From: Hymenobacter psoromatis
GTDB lineage: Bacteria > Bacteroidota > Bacteroidia > Cytophagales > Hymenobacteraceae
Reading direction: 5' to 3'
Assembly: GCA_001596155.1 (NCBI GenBank)
Contig: CP014771.1
Coordinates: forward strand, 744,001-808,000
Length of the DNA: 64,000 bases
This document shows positions 33,060-41,286 of the stretch, piece after piece (position 1 is the stretch's first letter; each line of letters begins with the position of its first letter). Below the pieces are notes generated by a model. The model saw only the letters and a list, made by a program, of their open reading frames with translations. It did not search any database and was not told the origin of the DNA. A program made the translations under genes and the position numbers.

Positions 33060-33626
33060 CTACGTCCGCTCTCGAACTAATTGGCGGGCGGCGGTGAGCG
33101 CGGCCGGCACCAGTTTGTTAGCCGCAATAAGCTGGTTAAGCTCTACAGTTGATTTAGGAGAAAAGCGCTCTTTGAATTGAGCTACTTCTTCCTGTTGCGC
33201 ACGGGCTATACGGGTTGGCGAGGGCGCAATCAACTTGAAAAAATAAGCGTTTGCTTTCTGAAAACTCAATAAATAAGCTAGCAAGCTTATCAGTAACAAA
33301 ACGGGATTGAGGCCGATGGATAATTCTCCAAATCCAATGCCGATGTTCGTCTGTAAAACGTTGAAATAAAGTAAATTAAATAAGCCAAGCAAGATACTTG
33401 CTCCTAAGCAAAATACATAATAGCGTCGAAAAAAGAAGAAAGCAACAAGGGTGATGATAGTAGCTGCGAAGGCCCCATAGTGTCGAGCAGATAAGGTAAA
33501 GTTATAGGTAGTGCCAGCTAATACAATCGTTCCATTGAGTGCAGCCAGGCAGGTGCTGATGCAACAGGCTGCTAAAGTCAGCGCCGGAATTAAAGGCCGG
33601 TAGCGCTGATAGACTACTCTAAGCAT
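33060..33626 (-). CDS. Hypothetical membrane protein
   Basis: 188 residues with four hydrophobic segments (about residues 12-35, 50-66, 70-92, 102-122) and a cytosolic C-terminal helix region (EEVAQFKERFSPKSTVELNQ). Its lower GC than neighbours suggests a recent arrival. No family recognised. Confidence 0.6.
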   Translation of the reverse strand: MLRVVYQRYRPLIPALTLAACCISTCLAALNGTIVLAGTTYNFTLSARHYGAFAATIITLVAFFFFRRYYVFCLGASILLGLFNLLYFNVLQTNIGIGFGELSIGLNPVLLLISLLAYLLSFQKANAYFFKLIAPSPTRIARAQQEEVAQFKERFSPKSTVELNQLIAANKLVPAALTAARQLVRERT

Positions 33627-33778
33627 AGGGTCAGTGAGGGCTTTTAAGCCTTTGAAGCCCCAAGTATAAGAGACGTAAGGTCAGCGGTCATTTTTATCAC
33701 GTTCCCACGCATTTACAGACCTGCCGCGTAACTGCCTTCCGGCGTACCTTCGCGGCAGCTTTGTCCTATCCCCTTAAA

Positions 33779-34231
33779 ATGAAAAAAGCTATTCTCTTCC
33801 TTGCTACGCTTGTTTGTTTTGCCTTCGCTACCCACGCCCAAACGCCGAGTAAAGAGCTGACCACGGCCGTGATGAAAAACAACGCCGCCGCCGCCGAAAC
33901 GCTGCTGGCCGCCGGGGCCAACCCCAACGCCGCCGTGGAGATAGTGCCCGGCTTCCCCACGACTTACCTCATCACGGCTGCCACCAACGGCAGCCTCGAC
34001 CTGGTGAAGCTGCTGCTCAAGTACAAGGCGCAGGTGAATCAGCCCGACGGCTTCAAGGCCACCGCCCTCATGGCCGCGGCCGGCAAAGGGAATAAGGCCA
34101 TCGTGGCGCTGCTGCTGGCCAGCGGGGCCGATGCCCAAGCCAAGGACGACGAAGGCAAGGATGCCCTGGCCCTGGCCAAAGAAGCGGGTAGCCCCGAAAC
34201 GGCGGCCCTGCTGGCGCAAAAGCTGAAGTAG
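33779..34231 (+). CDS. Exported ankyrin-repeat protein
   Basis: 150 residues from the ATG at 33779 with signal peptide MKKAILFLATLVCFAFATHA. Three to four ankyrin units: ELTTAVMKNNAAAAETLLAA, TYLITAATNGSLDLVKLLLK, TALMAAAGKGNKAIVALLLA, ending in DALALAKEAGSPETAALLAQ. Presumably a periplasmic protein-binding module. Confidence 0.88.
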   Translation: MKKAILFLATLVCFAFATHAQTPSKELTTAVMKNNAAAAETLLAAGANPNAAVEIVPGFPTTYLITAATNGSLDLVKLLLKYKAQVNQPDGFKATALMAAAGKGNKAIVALLLASGADAQAKDDEGKDALALAKEAGSPETAALLAQKLK

Positions 34232-34261
34232 CCGGCTTCGAATGGGTAATGCCGGGCGCTT

Positions 34262-34269
34262 TACTTTTG
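34262..34269 (+). promoter_or_regulatory. Candidate -7 box (TACTTTTG) for thyA
   Basis: TAnnTTTG match 29 bp before the thyA ATG. The -33 region (TTCG near 34237) is weak. Confidence 0.35.
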
Positions 34270-34297
34270 CCTTTTGTCCCGCCACCTGCCTACCCCC

Positions 34298-35092
34298 ATG
34301 CGCCAGTACCAAGCCCTTCTTCGCGAAATCCTCGACCACGGCACGCTCAAAACCGACCGCACCGGCACCGGCACGCGCTCCATTTTCGGGCCGCAAATGC
34401 GCTTTAATCTGGCTGAGGGCTTCCCGCTGGTCACCACCAAAAAGGTGCATTTGAAAAGTATTATTCACGAGCTGCTGTGGTTTTTGCAAGGCGATACCAA
34501 CATCGCTTATCTAAAAGCGCACGGCGTAAAAATTTGGGATGAGTGGGCCGACGAGCACGGCAACCTCGGCCCCGTGTACGGCTACCAGTGGCGCAGCTGG
34601 CCCGATGGCCACGGCGGCCACATTGACCAGATTGCGCAGATTATCAATCAGTTAAAAACCCAGCCCGACTCGCGCCGCATGGTAGTAAGCGCCTGGAACG
34701 TGGCCGACCTGCCGGCCATGAAGCTGCCGGCCTGCCACGCGCTCTTCCAGTTCTACGTGGCCGATGGCCGCCTCTCGTGCCAGCTCTACCAGCGCTCGGC
34801 CGATGTCTTTTTGGGCGTGCCCTTCAACATCGCTTCCTACGCTCTGCTCACGCTCATGGTGGCGCAGGTAACGGGCCTGCAACCCGGCGAATTTATCTGG
34901 ACCGGCGGTGATACCCACCTCTACAGCAACCATTTGGAACAGGCGCGCCAGCAGCTGGAGCGTGCCCCGCGCCCGCTGCCCACCATGCGCCTCAACCCGG
35001 CCGTAACGGACATCTTCGGCTTTCAATACGCAGATTTTCAGCTCGAAAACTACGACCCCTGGCCCGCCATTAAGGCCCCCGTCGCGGTTTGA
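34298..35092 (+). CDS. thyA: Thymidylate synthase
   Basis: 264 residues from the ATG at 34298, the same length as E. coli ThyA. It makes dTMP from dUMP with methylene-tetrahydrofolate. The nucleophile Cys146 in [64 protein letters not shown] and [10 protein letters not shown] are all present. No dihydrofolate reductase gene follows it, as often happens elsewhere. Confidence 0.97.
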   Translation: MRQYQALLREILDHGTLKTDRTGTGTRSIFGPQMRFNLAEGFPLVTTKKVHLKSIIHELLWFLQGDTNIAYLKAHGVKIWDEWADEHGNLGPVYGYQWRSWPDGHGGHIDQIAQIINQLKTQPDSRRMVVSAWNVADLPAMKLPACHALFQFYVADGRLSCQLYQRSADVFLGVPFNIASYALLTLMVAQVTGLQPGEFIWTGGDTHLYSNHLEQARQQLERAPRPLPTMRLNPAVTDIFGFQYADFQLENYDPWPAIKAPVAV

Positions 35093-35165
35093 AGTTCCTG
35101 ATTTTTCCAAGTTCCCAATTCCTAGTTGACGTTCAAACCAGGAACCAGAAACCAGTAACTTGAAA
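35093..35165. repeat. Intergenic AACCAGGAACC-type inverted repeat
   Basis: GAAGTTCCTGATTTTTCCAA and AGTTCCCAATTCCTAGTTG are partly complementary to CAGGAACCAGAAACCAG and AACTTGAAACTT. The units resemble the tract inserted in the helicase gene at 16049-16165. Confidence 0.45.
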
Positions 35166-35191
35166 CTTAATAAAAGAAGTAACTTAGGCGG

Positions 35192-35698
35192 ATGAGAATC
35201 AGATTGGCGCTGCTGGGCGCGCTGCTGCTGGCGGCCGGGGCTGCCCAGGCCCAGTACGCGGCTCCCGGCTTCCCGATGCTGCCGCACCGCCGGCCCCTAC
35301 CCCCCACCGACGCGCCGGTGCTGCGTTCGCCGGTGTTGCCGCGCTTCTGGCACGAAACTGACCCCAAGCGGCAAGCAACCGGGCGCGACCAGTTTTTTGA
35401 GTTCGTGTCGGCCCAGGCCCAATACCCTGAGGCGGCCCGCCCGGCCGCCGACCAGCCCAACGTGCTCATGCCCACGGGCCGCATTTTCGTGAGCATTCAG
35501 GTGCGGCCCAATGGCTCGGTGCGCCAGCCGCCGCGCATCACGCGCCGCGAACTCACGGAGCCCGACGCCGCCTACCCCCCCGCCGCCATCCGGGCCCTCG
35601 ATGCCGAGGCCCAGCGGGTGTTGGGTGCCCTGCGTTTCGCCCGCTCGCCCGCCACCCAGGATTCGCTGGTGGTGCCCATGCGCTTTATCGCGAAGTAA
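35192..35698 (+). CDS. TonB C-terminal-domain-like exported protein
   Basis: 168 residues with a signal peptide (MRIRLALLGALLLAAGAAQA). The C-terminal 90 residues resemble a TonB_C fold: FFEFVSAQAQYPEAARPA, GRIFVSIQVRPNGSVRQPPR, AEAQRVLGALRFARSP. There is no membrane anchor, as in the many soluble TonB_C proteins of Bacteroidota. Possibly envelope energy coupling or binding. Confidence 0.7.
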   Translation: MRIRLALLGALLLAAGAAQAQYAAPGFPMLPHRRPLPPTDAPVLRSPVLPRFWHETDPKRQATGRDQFFEFVSAQAQYPEAARPAADQPNVLMPTGRIFVSIQVRPNGSVRQPPRITRRELTEPDAAYPPAAIRALDAEAQRVLGALRFARSPATQDSLVVPMRFIAK

Positions 35699-35767
35699 GT
35701 ATTCAGATTCCTTAGAGCCTGGTGTTGAGTATGTTATATCCCTCACGAAGTGGATTGCGAGAGCCAG

Positions 35768-35855
35768 GTAGGGTGCGGGGCTTGCCCCCGCCCGTCGTTG
35801 TCCGATTCTGGCGCGGGCTGTTCAACGACGGGCGGGGGCAAGCCCCGCACCCTAC
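35768..35855. repeat. GTAGGGTGCGGGGCTTGCC palindromic element
   Basis: Same family as 24927-25014 with GTCGTTG in the inner arm. Located between genes, with no coding overlap. Confidence 0.85.
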
Positions 35856-36119
35856 TTCGCGATAGAGATAGCGGAAGTGCGGGAGGAAATGGTGGTTTCC
35901 GTAGCCGCGCGCTAACCTTGGCTGCGCGCGATTGAGTTAGCGGAATCTTGGGCGAAGAGCAGTATTCTGTTTTCCTATATTGCTCGGACGGAAGCGGTAG
36001 ATTGAAGCTTTAAATTTAACTTTTCTACTAATTATTTGACTTGTCTAAGCGAGCGCTTTGGCCAGTGATTCATCTTGTTTATCGAAAAAAACTCATTCAG
36101 GCTATTTTAAGCGATATTT
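35856..36119. other. AT-rich intergenic stretch
   Basis: No ORF of note. GC falls clearly below the surroundings from about 35980 on, and the stretch leads into the consensus promoter at 36120-36147. Confidence 0.4.
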
Positions 36120-36147
36120 TTGGGTAAGTTTAATTTAGATAAGTTTG
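36120..36147 (+). promoter_or_regulatory. Consensus Bacteroidota promoter
   Basis: TTG (36120-36122), 17 bp, then TAAGTTTG (36140-36147) matches the -33 TTG / -7 TAnnTTTG consensus with standard spacing. It lies 45 bp upstream of the GTG ORF at 36193. Confidence 0.6.
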
Positions 36148-36192
36148 GCATCTAAATTGTACTTCCGCCCACCTACCTTCAGCTAATCTGCC

Positions 36193-36420
36193 GTGCATAT
36201 CTCCCCGCTCTCGACCCTGCATCGCTCGCTGATTGCCTTTAGCGCCCTGCACTTAGGCTACGGCCCACGGGCAATCGTCCTGGCTACCCATCAGGTGACG
36301 GAGGCTGACCTGCATCACCACCAAGTCGATTGGCAGCGCCTGCAGGCTCTGCGCAATGCGGAGCGGGTCAACAACGAATTGACCTACAGACCCCCGGCTG
36401 CGGGTAATAGCAGAGCTTAG
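36193..36420 (+). CDS. Small hypothetical protein
   Basis: 75 residues from a GTG: MHISPLSTLHRSLIAFSALH, LGYGPRAIVLATHQVTEADL, then a His-rich stretch HHHQVDWQRLQ. The good promoter just upstream is the main support. Its stop codon overlaps the stop of the convergent aminotransferase gene. No family recognised. Confidence 0.4.
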   Translation: MHISPLSTLHRSLIAFSALHLGYGPRAIVLATHQVTEADLHHHQVDWQRLQALRNAERVNNELTYRPPAAGNSRA

Positions 36421-37220
36421 TACCGACTCAGCCGCGCCAGCCATTCCGCGCCGGGCGCGGCAAACTGGTGGTTGCCTACCCCCCGCACCGGCCGTAGCGC
36501 GGCCACGTTGGCCGTAAAAACGGCATCAGCCGCCAGCAGGGCTCCCCGTTGATACAGGCCTTCCTGACAGGCCTGGCCCGCTGCCAGAGCCGCCCGCAGC
36601 ACGGCCGCCCGGCGCACGCCCGCCACGCAGCCGCTAGCCAGCGCGGGAGTATATAAAACGCTGTCTTTCAGCCAGAAAACAGCCGACGCACCGGCCTCCG
36701 CCACATGCCCGGCCGCGTCGCAGAGAATAATCTCCTCCAGCCCGCGCTGCCGCCGCTCGTGGGCGGCGCGCACGTAGAGCCAGGCCTGCGGCCCCTTGCA
36801 AAAGCTCAGCGGCGATGGTAACGCAGTGGTTTCGTGGGCAAAATCAACTTGGTGCAGCGCGGACTCGTCGGCCACGAATGGCTCGGCAGTGGCCAGCCAC
36901 TCGGCGGCATTGGTAAGCGGCGCATAGCGGCCACCGCCGGCGCGCCATAGTTGCAGGCGCAGGCGGGCGGCGGGCAGCTCGTTGGCCGCGGCCAACCGGG
37001 CCAGCGTAGTTTCCAACGCCTCGGCGGTGGCCAGGGCGGCGGGCAAATCCAGGTATAGAGCGGCGGCGGCCTGCTGCATGCGGGCCAGATGGCCGGCGGC
37101 CAGGCGCAGGCGCCCCCCCGTGAAAATCAGGGTTTCAAAAAAGCCATCGCCGAAGGCCAGCCCGCGATTGGGCAGGGGTAGGGTGGCGGTGGGCAGCAGG
37201 TCGTTGTTGAAAAGCATCAT
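36417..37220 (-). CDS. Class IV PLP-dependent aminotransferase / lyase
   Basis: 267 residues. Fold-type IV landmarks: PNRGLAFGDGFFETLIFTGG near the N-terminus, HLARMQQAAAAL, LEEIILCDAAGHVAEAGASA (PLP phosphate loop) and a C-terminal VFTANVAALRPVRGV. The PLP lysine is probably the one in LSFCKGPQAWLYVRA. The family covers branched-chain aminotransferases, D-amino-acid transferases and aminodeoxychorismate lyase. Length favours a PabC/BCAT-like member but the choice cannot be made. Confidence 0.82.
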   Translation of the reverse strand: MMLFNNDLLPTATLPLPNRGLAFGDGFFETLIFTGGRLRLAAGHLARMQQAAAALYLDLPAALATAEALETTLARLAAANELPAARLRLQLWRAGGGRYAPLTNAAEWLATAEPFVADESALHQVDFAHETTALPSPLSFCKGPQAWLYVRAAHERRQRGLEEIILCDAAGHVAEAGASAVFWLKDSVLYTPALASGCVAGVRRAAVLRAALAAGQACQEGLYQRGALLAADAVFTANVAALRPVRGVGNHQFAAPGAEWLARLSRY

Positions 37221-37573
37221 TGGCCGAAACTACTGCGAAGGGGTCCAGAGCCGGCTCCGGGCGTTACTAGACCCAGGTGGGCTGCGACCAGCGGCCCGGC
37301 CCTGGGGTGGCCCGCTGGCCCCGCCAAGCTGGCGCTAGTAAGGCCGTAACTTGCACCATAATTCATCCTAACTCCTGAGTGAGCCTGAAAATGCGTTGAA
37401 CTGAAGAGATAAAAAGAGCGCAAATTAATTCGGTAGCCGAGAGACAGCGGGCGGGTGGCGGGGTGTAGCGCGGCTGAGAGCGAGAGTAGTGCTAGCTGTT
37501 TTTTCTTTCTCTGAGGCTAGAAAACAAGAGGTAGCAGCTAGGATGAGTAAATTGCACTTTGTTAATAATAAAG
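37221..37573. other. Intergenic region between divergent genes
   Basis: Contains an imperfect palindrome (TTACTAG near 37264 and CTAGTAA near 37334 with GC-rich inner arms). Otherwise nothing recognised. The last 70 bp before the AraC gene are AT-rich. Confidence 0.4.
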
Positions 37574-38122
37574 ATGAAATTGTACATAAAATATATGGTC
37601 AGTGTCCGTTGCAAAATGGCCGTGCAAGACAAGCTCGATAAGCTCGGCCTGCACTACGGCACGGTCGACTTGGGGGAAATAATCTTCAAGCAAAACATTA
37701 CGCCGCAGCAGCACGCCCGACTCCAGGAAGAACTCCAGGAACTGGACGTCGAACTGCTCGACCAGCACCAAGGGAAAATAATAGGGCAGATAAAGGCAGT
37801 CATCATGAAAATGGTGCATCATGCTGATAGTCTGCCTAAAATGAAGAACTCGGAGTATCTCAGCCAGCAATTAAAGCGCGATTATACCTACCTGGCCAAC
37901 CTGTTTTCAGAGGCTACCGGCGTCACTATTGAGCAGTCAATTATCAACCACAAAATTGAGCGCGTCAAGGAATTGCTGCTCTACGATGAGTTGAATCTAA
38001 CGGAAATCGCTCACAAGCTTAACTACTGCAGCGTGGCCCATCTGTCGGGACAGTTTAAAAAAACAACGGGTTTGACGCCCACTTTTTTCAAGCAGTTGAA
38101 GCATAAAATGCGGCACTTGTAG
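37574..38122 (+). CDS. AraC-family transcriptional regulator with HMA-like N-terminus
   Basis: 182 residues. The ATG at 37574 gives MKLYIKYMVSVRCKMAVQDK, a ferredoxin-like N-terminal domain. The C-terminal AraC HTH pair is clear (residues 85-180): YLANLFSEATGVTIEQSIIN, ERVKELLLYDELNLTEIAHK, LNYCSVAHLSGQFKKTTGLT. Relatives usually have two Cys in MVCxRC. Here the first is Ser, so any metal or redox sensing may be lost or changed. It lies upstream of the ice-binding-like gene on the same strand and could regulate it. Confidence 0.85.
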   Translation: MKLYIKYMVSVRCKMAVQDKLDKLGLHYGTVDLGEIIFKQNITPQQHARLQEELQELDVELLDQHQGKIIGQIKAVIMKMVHHADSLPKMKNSEYLSQQLKRDYTYLANLFSEATGVTIEQSIINHKIERVKELLLYDELNLTEIAHKLNYCSVAHLSGQFKKTTGLTPTFFKQLKHKMRHL

Positions 38123-38227
38123 TGGGTAGGAATAATGCAAATTTTAGGAAAAATAACGTAAGCTAACCGGGTGGTAGGAAGCGGAGATTTGCAGCGTAAA
38201 TTTTATTCTGTTATTCATCCCTACTCC

Positions 38228-40840
38228 ATGAAAGTTTTTTTACTCTTTATCTCAACCGCTGCGGTGCTACTGCACGCTCCGCAGGCTGCCTGGGGGCAGG
38301 CTGCGCCGCCGCTGGGCGCGGCGGCCAGCTTCGCCTTATTTACGGCGGTGGGCGAAATCAAAAACGCCGGCCCAACCATTGTCAACGGCAATATTGGCAC
38401 TAATGCGGGGGCCTTCACCGGGTTTCCGCCGGGCGTGGTCAACAACGGCAGTATTTACGTAGCCACTACCTATTCGACGCAAGCGGCCACTGATGTGCAA
38501 ACGGCTTACCAGTACTTTTCGGACCATATTCCGTGCGCTACGCCGCTGGCTATCTACGGGGGCACGCCAGCCGTGACGCTGATTCCTGGCTCTTATTGCG
38601 TGAGCGGGGCTACTACCCTGGCCGGCACGCTGATTCTGGACGCGGGCGGCGTGGCGAACGCGAAATTTTACCTGCGGGTTATTGGTGGGGCCCTGACTAC
38701 GGCCGCCAACTCCACGGTCGTGCTGGCCGGTGGGGCTACCGCCGACAACGTGTACTGGCAGATATCGGGCGGGGCAGTCAACCTGGGGCAAAACTCGACG
38801 ATGCAGGGCACCCTGCTCGTGGATGGTGCCATCAGCATGGATGAAGGAACTACACTCGTGGGCCGCGGGCTGTCGCGGGCGGGGGCTATTTTGCCGACCT
38901 CGACCCCGACTTTCATTAGTACGTTCAGCCTGCCCGTGCCTACCTCAACTTCGTGGCTGGGCACCGCCCTTGGGGGCCTGAACACAGACTGGTACACGGC
39001 CGCGAACTGGTCGAACGGCGTGCCGACGAGCGTTTTAGAAGCCATTGTGCCCACCGGCACTACGCCCTACCCGGTGATTGCCAGTGGCAGCGCGGCGGCT
39101 AAAAGCCTGACTATCGGCAGCACCGCCAGCCTGACGCAGGCCGGCGGTGCGCTCGACGTGAAAAATGCCATCGACAACAGCGGTACCATTAGTGCTACGG
39201 GCGGCACTGTGACCTTGACGGGGGCCACGGCGCAGGCTATCGGCGGCAGTGGCCGCACCCAACTTTGGAGCCTGACCATCGCTAATGGGGTAGGGGCTAC
39301 CCAGACCGGCACCCTGAGCATCCACGGAGTGCTGGCCCTGACTAGCGGCGGCCTCAACACCAATGGCCAGCCGCTAACGCTGCTCTCGGATGCGGCCGGC
39401 ACGGCCCTGGTAGTGAACACCAACGGCTCGGTAACGGGCCCCGCTACTATGCAACGCGCCATCGACCCCACCTTCAACGCCGGGGTAGGCTACCACCACT
39501 ACAGCTCGCCGATGGTGAGCACCACGCTGGGCGACCTGACGACCACGCCGGGCTTCTCGCCGATTTTCAACACGGCCTACAATACCGCCGCCATGCCGAA
39601 GGCCACGACGCCCTTCCCCAACGTGTTTGCCTATGACCAGGCCCGCGTGACGACCAGCGGCAACCCCGGCTCGCAGGACTTCGACCTGGGCTTCTTCGTG
39701 CCGGCTGATGCCAACACGACCATGACGCCGCTGGTGGGCTACGACCTGAACATCGCGGCCAGCTCGACGGTGGACCTGATGGGCACGCTCAACAACGGCC
39801 CGGTAGCCATCAGCAACCTGAACCGGGGCACCCAGACGCAGAGCGGCTGGCAGCTGCTGGGCAACCCCTACCCCTCGCCGATTGACTTCAGCCAGACGGT
39901 GGGTATTGCCAGCACCAACATGGACAACGCCGTGTACGTGTACCAGAGCACCGGCCAGTACGTGGGCCAGTACCGCAGCTACGTGAACGGCATGGGCGGC
40001 AGCCCGCAAGTGGCCGCCATGCAGGGCTTCTTCATGCGGGCCACTACCCCCAACCAGATGGCCAGCCTGGCCCTGACCAACGATTCGCGCGTGACCACGT
40101 TCGCCACCACGCCGAGCTTCAACCGCACCGCCGCCGACACCCGGCCCCAGGTGCGCCTGCGCCTGCAAGGCAGCACGCCGCTCATCGACGAGGCGTATGT
40201 GTACTTTGAGAAGGGGGCCACGGCCGACTTCGACTCGCGCTTCGATGCCTACAAGCTGCCGAACTCTTCGGGCCTGAGCGTGGGTAGTCTTATTACCAGC
40301 AACGAGCTGTCGGTGAATGGCTTGCCACCGATTACGGGCAGCACCACCGTGTCGCTGAACGTGCAGGTGCCCGCCGTTGGCACTTACGCCCTGAACGCGC
40401 TGGACCTGCTCAACTTCGACGCCAGCACCCAGGTGTATTTGCTTGACAACCAGACCGGGGCGCGCATCGACCTGAGCAAGCAGCCGCTGTATAGCTTCAC
40501 GGCCAGCGCCACGGCGCTGCCGGGCCGCTTCGTGCTGCTGTTTGGGCCCAACACGCCGCTGGCGGCTACCCCCTCGGCCCTGGCCCAGCAGGTGCAGCTG
40601 TTCCCGAACCCGGCCCACGGCAGCTTCACGCTGGTAGTGCCCGCCGAGCTGGGCCACGGCTCGGTGAGCGCCACGCTCTACAACCATCTTGGCCAGGTGG
40701 TGACCAAGCAGACGCTGCCCCTGACCGCCGCCGGTGCCACGGCCCAGTTTGACGTGTCGTACCTCACGGCGGGCGTCTATACGCTCCAGCTGAAGACGGG
40801 CGAAAACCAGGTGGTGAAACGCGTGGTAGTTACCAATTAA
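38228..40840 (+). CDS. Ice-binding-like (DUF3494) secreted protein with T9SS sorting domain
   Basis: 870 residues from the ATG at 38228 with signal peptide MKVFLLFISTAAVLLHAPQA. Residues about 28-230 form the DUF3494 beta-solenoid: LGAAASFALFTAVGEIKNAG, VNGNIGTNAGAFTGFPPG, NVYWQISGGAVNLGQNSTMQ, GTLLVDGAISMDEGTTLVGR. A central beta-rich region carries T-rich repeats, then a type IX sorting domain starts at LFPNPAHGSFTLVVPAELGH and ends VVKRVVVTN. Many DUF3494 proteins bind ice or act as adhesins; which applies is unknown. Confidence 0.85.
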   Translation: MKVFLLFISTAAVLLHAPQAAWGQAAPPLGAAASFALFTAVGEIKNAGPTIVNGNIGTNAGAFTGFPPGVVNNGSIYVATTYSTQAATDVQTAYQYFSDHIPCATPLAIYGGTPAVTLIPGSYCVSGATTLAGTLILDAGGVANAKFYLRVIGGALTTAANSTVVLAGGATADNVYWQISGGAVNLGQNSTMQGTLLVDGAISMDEGTTLVGRGLSRAGAILPTSTPTFISTFSLPVPTSTSWLGTALGGLNTDWYTAANWSNGVPTSVLEAIVPTGTTPYPVIASGSAAAKSLTIGSTASLTQAGGALDVKNAIDNSGTISATGGTVTLTGATAQAIGGSGRTQLWSLTIANGVGATQTGTLSIHGVLALTSGGLNTNGQPLTLLSDAAGTALVVNTNGSVTGPATMQRAIDPTFNAGVGYHHYSSPMVSTTLGDLTTTPGFSPIFNTAYNTAAMPKATTPFPNVFAYDQARVTTSGNPGSQDFDLGFFVPADANTTMTPLVGYDLNIAASSTVDLMGTLNNGPVAISNLNRGTQTQSGWQLLGNPYPSPIDFSQTVGIASTNMDNAVYVYQSTGQYVGQYRSYVNGMGGSPQVAAMQGFFMRATTPNQMASLALTNDSRVTTFATTPSFNRTAADTRPQVRLRLQGSTPLIDEAYVYFEKGATADFDSRFDAYKLPNSSGLSVGSLITSNELSVNGLPPITGSTTVSLNVQVPAVGTYALNALDLLNFDASTQVYLLDNQTGARIDLSKQPLYSFTASATALPGRFVLLFGPNTPLAATPSALAQQVQLFPNPAHGSFTLVVPAELGHGSVSATLYNHLGQVVTKQTLPLTAAGATAQFDVSYLTAGVYTLQLKTGENQVVKRVVVTN

Positions 40841-40857
40841 TAAACCGACCGGCAACG

Positions 40858-40889
40858 CACCCCAGGCCTACTTTGTAGCGCCTGGGGTG
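40858..40889. terminator. Hairpin after the ice-binding-like gene
   Basis: CACCCCAGGC pairs with GCCTGGGGTG around CTACTTTGTAGC. The loop contains its own short palindrome. No T-run follows, so termination is uncertain. Confidence 0.5.
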
Positions 40890-40933
40890 TAGCCCGACCG
40901 CTTTATCCCTCTCACTCTCAAGTCTCTTCTCCG

Positions 40934-41158
40934 ATGAAAAAATATACCATTGCCAGCGCCGTCGCCACCGTGGCGGTGTGCCTGCTGGGGGCCGCTACCC
41001 CCGCCCTGGCCCAGGCCGGCGCCCCCGGCTCGGGTGGCCCTACCCCCACTGGCCCCAGCCCTACGCAGGTGCCCATTGATGGCGGCGCTTCGCTGCTGCT
41101 GGCCAGCGGCGTGGCCTTTGGCCTTAAAAAGCTGCGCGACCGCCGCCGCGCGCGGTAG
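40934..41158 (+). CDS. PID-CTERM sorting-domain protein
   Basis: 74 residues: signal peptide (MKKYTIASAVATVAVCLLGA), a short Gly/Pro linker (GAPGSGGPTPTGPSPTQ), then VPIDGGASLLLASGVAFGLK and an Arg-rich end KKLRDRRRAR. This PID motif, hydrophobic helix and basic tail matches the PID-CTERM class presumed to be processed by an exosortase-like enzyme. The mature chain is only about 25 residues, so it may be a signal or surface peptide. Confidence 0.78.
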   Translation: MKKYTIASAVATVAVCLLGAATPALAQAGAPGSGGPTPTGPSPTQVPIDGGASLLLASGVAFGLKKLRDRRRAR

Positions 41159-41195
41159 CCCTGGGTAGCGCAGCTACCAGGCCATCTTCTTTCTG

Positions 41196-41232
41196 CGCCA
41201 GCTCTTCCTGTCAAAGGGAGGGGCTGGCGTTT
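41196..41232 (+). terminator. Terminator after the PID-CTERM gene
   Basis: CGCCAGCTCTTCC pairs with GGGAGGGGCTGGCG and is followed by TTT. Confidence 0.65.
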
Positions 41233-41286
41233 AAGTTTTGAACCCTTCCCATAGGCTGGGCGGCCCCGCGCCGTAAGCCGCCGCGC

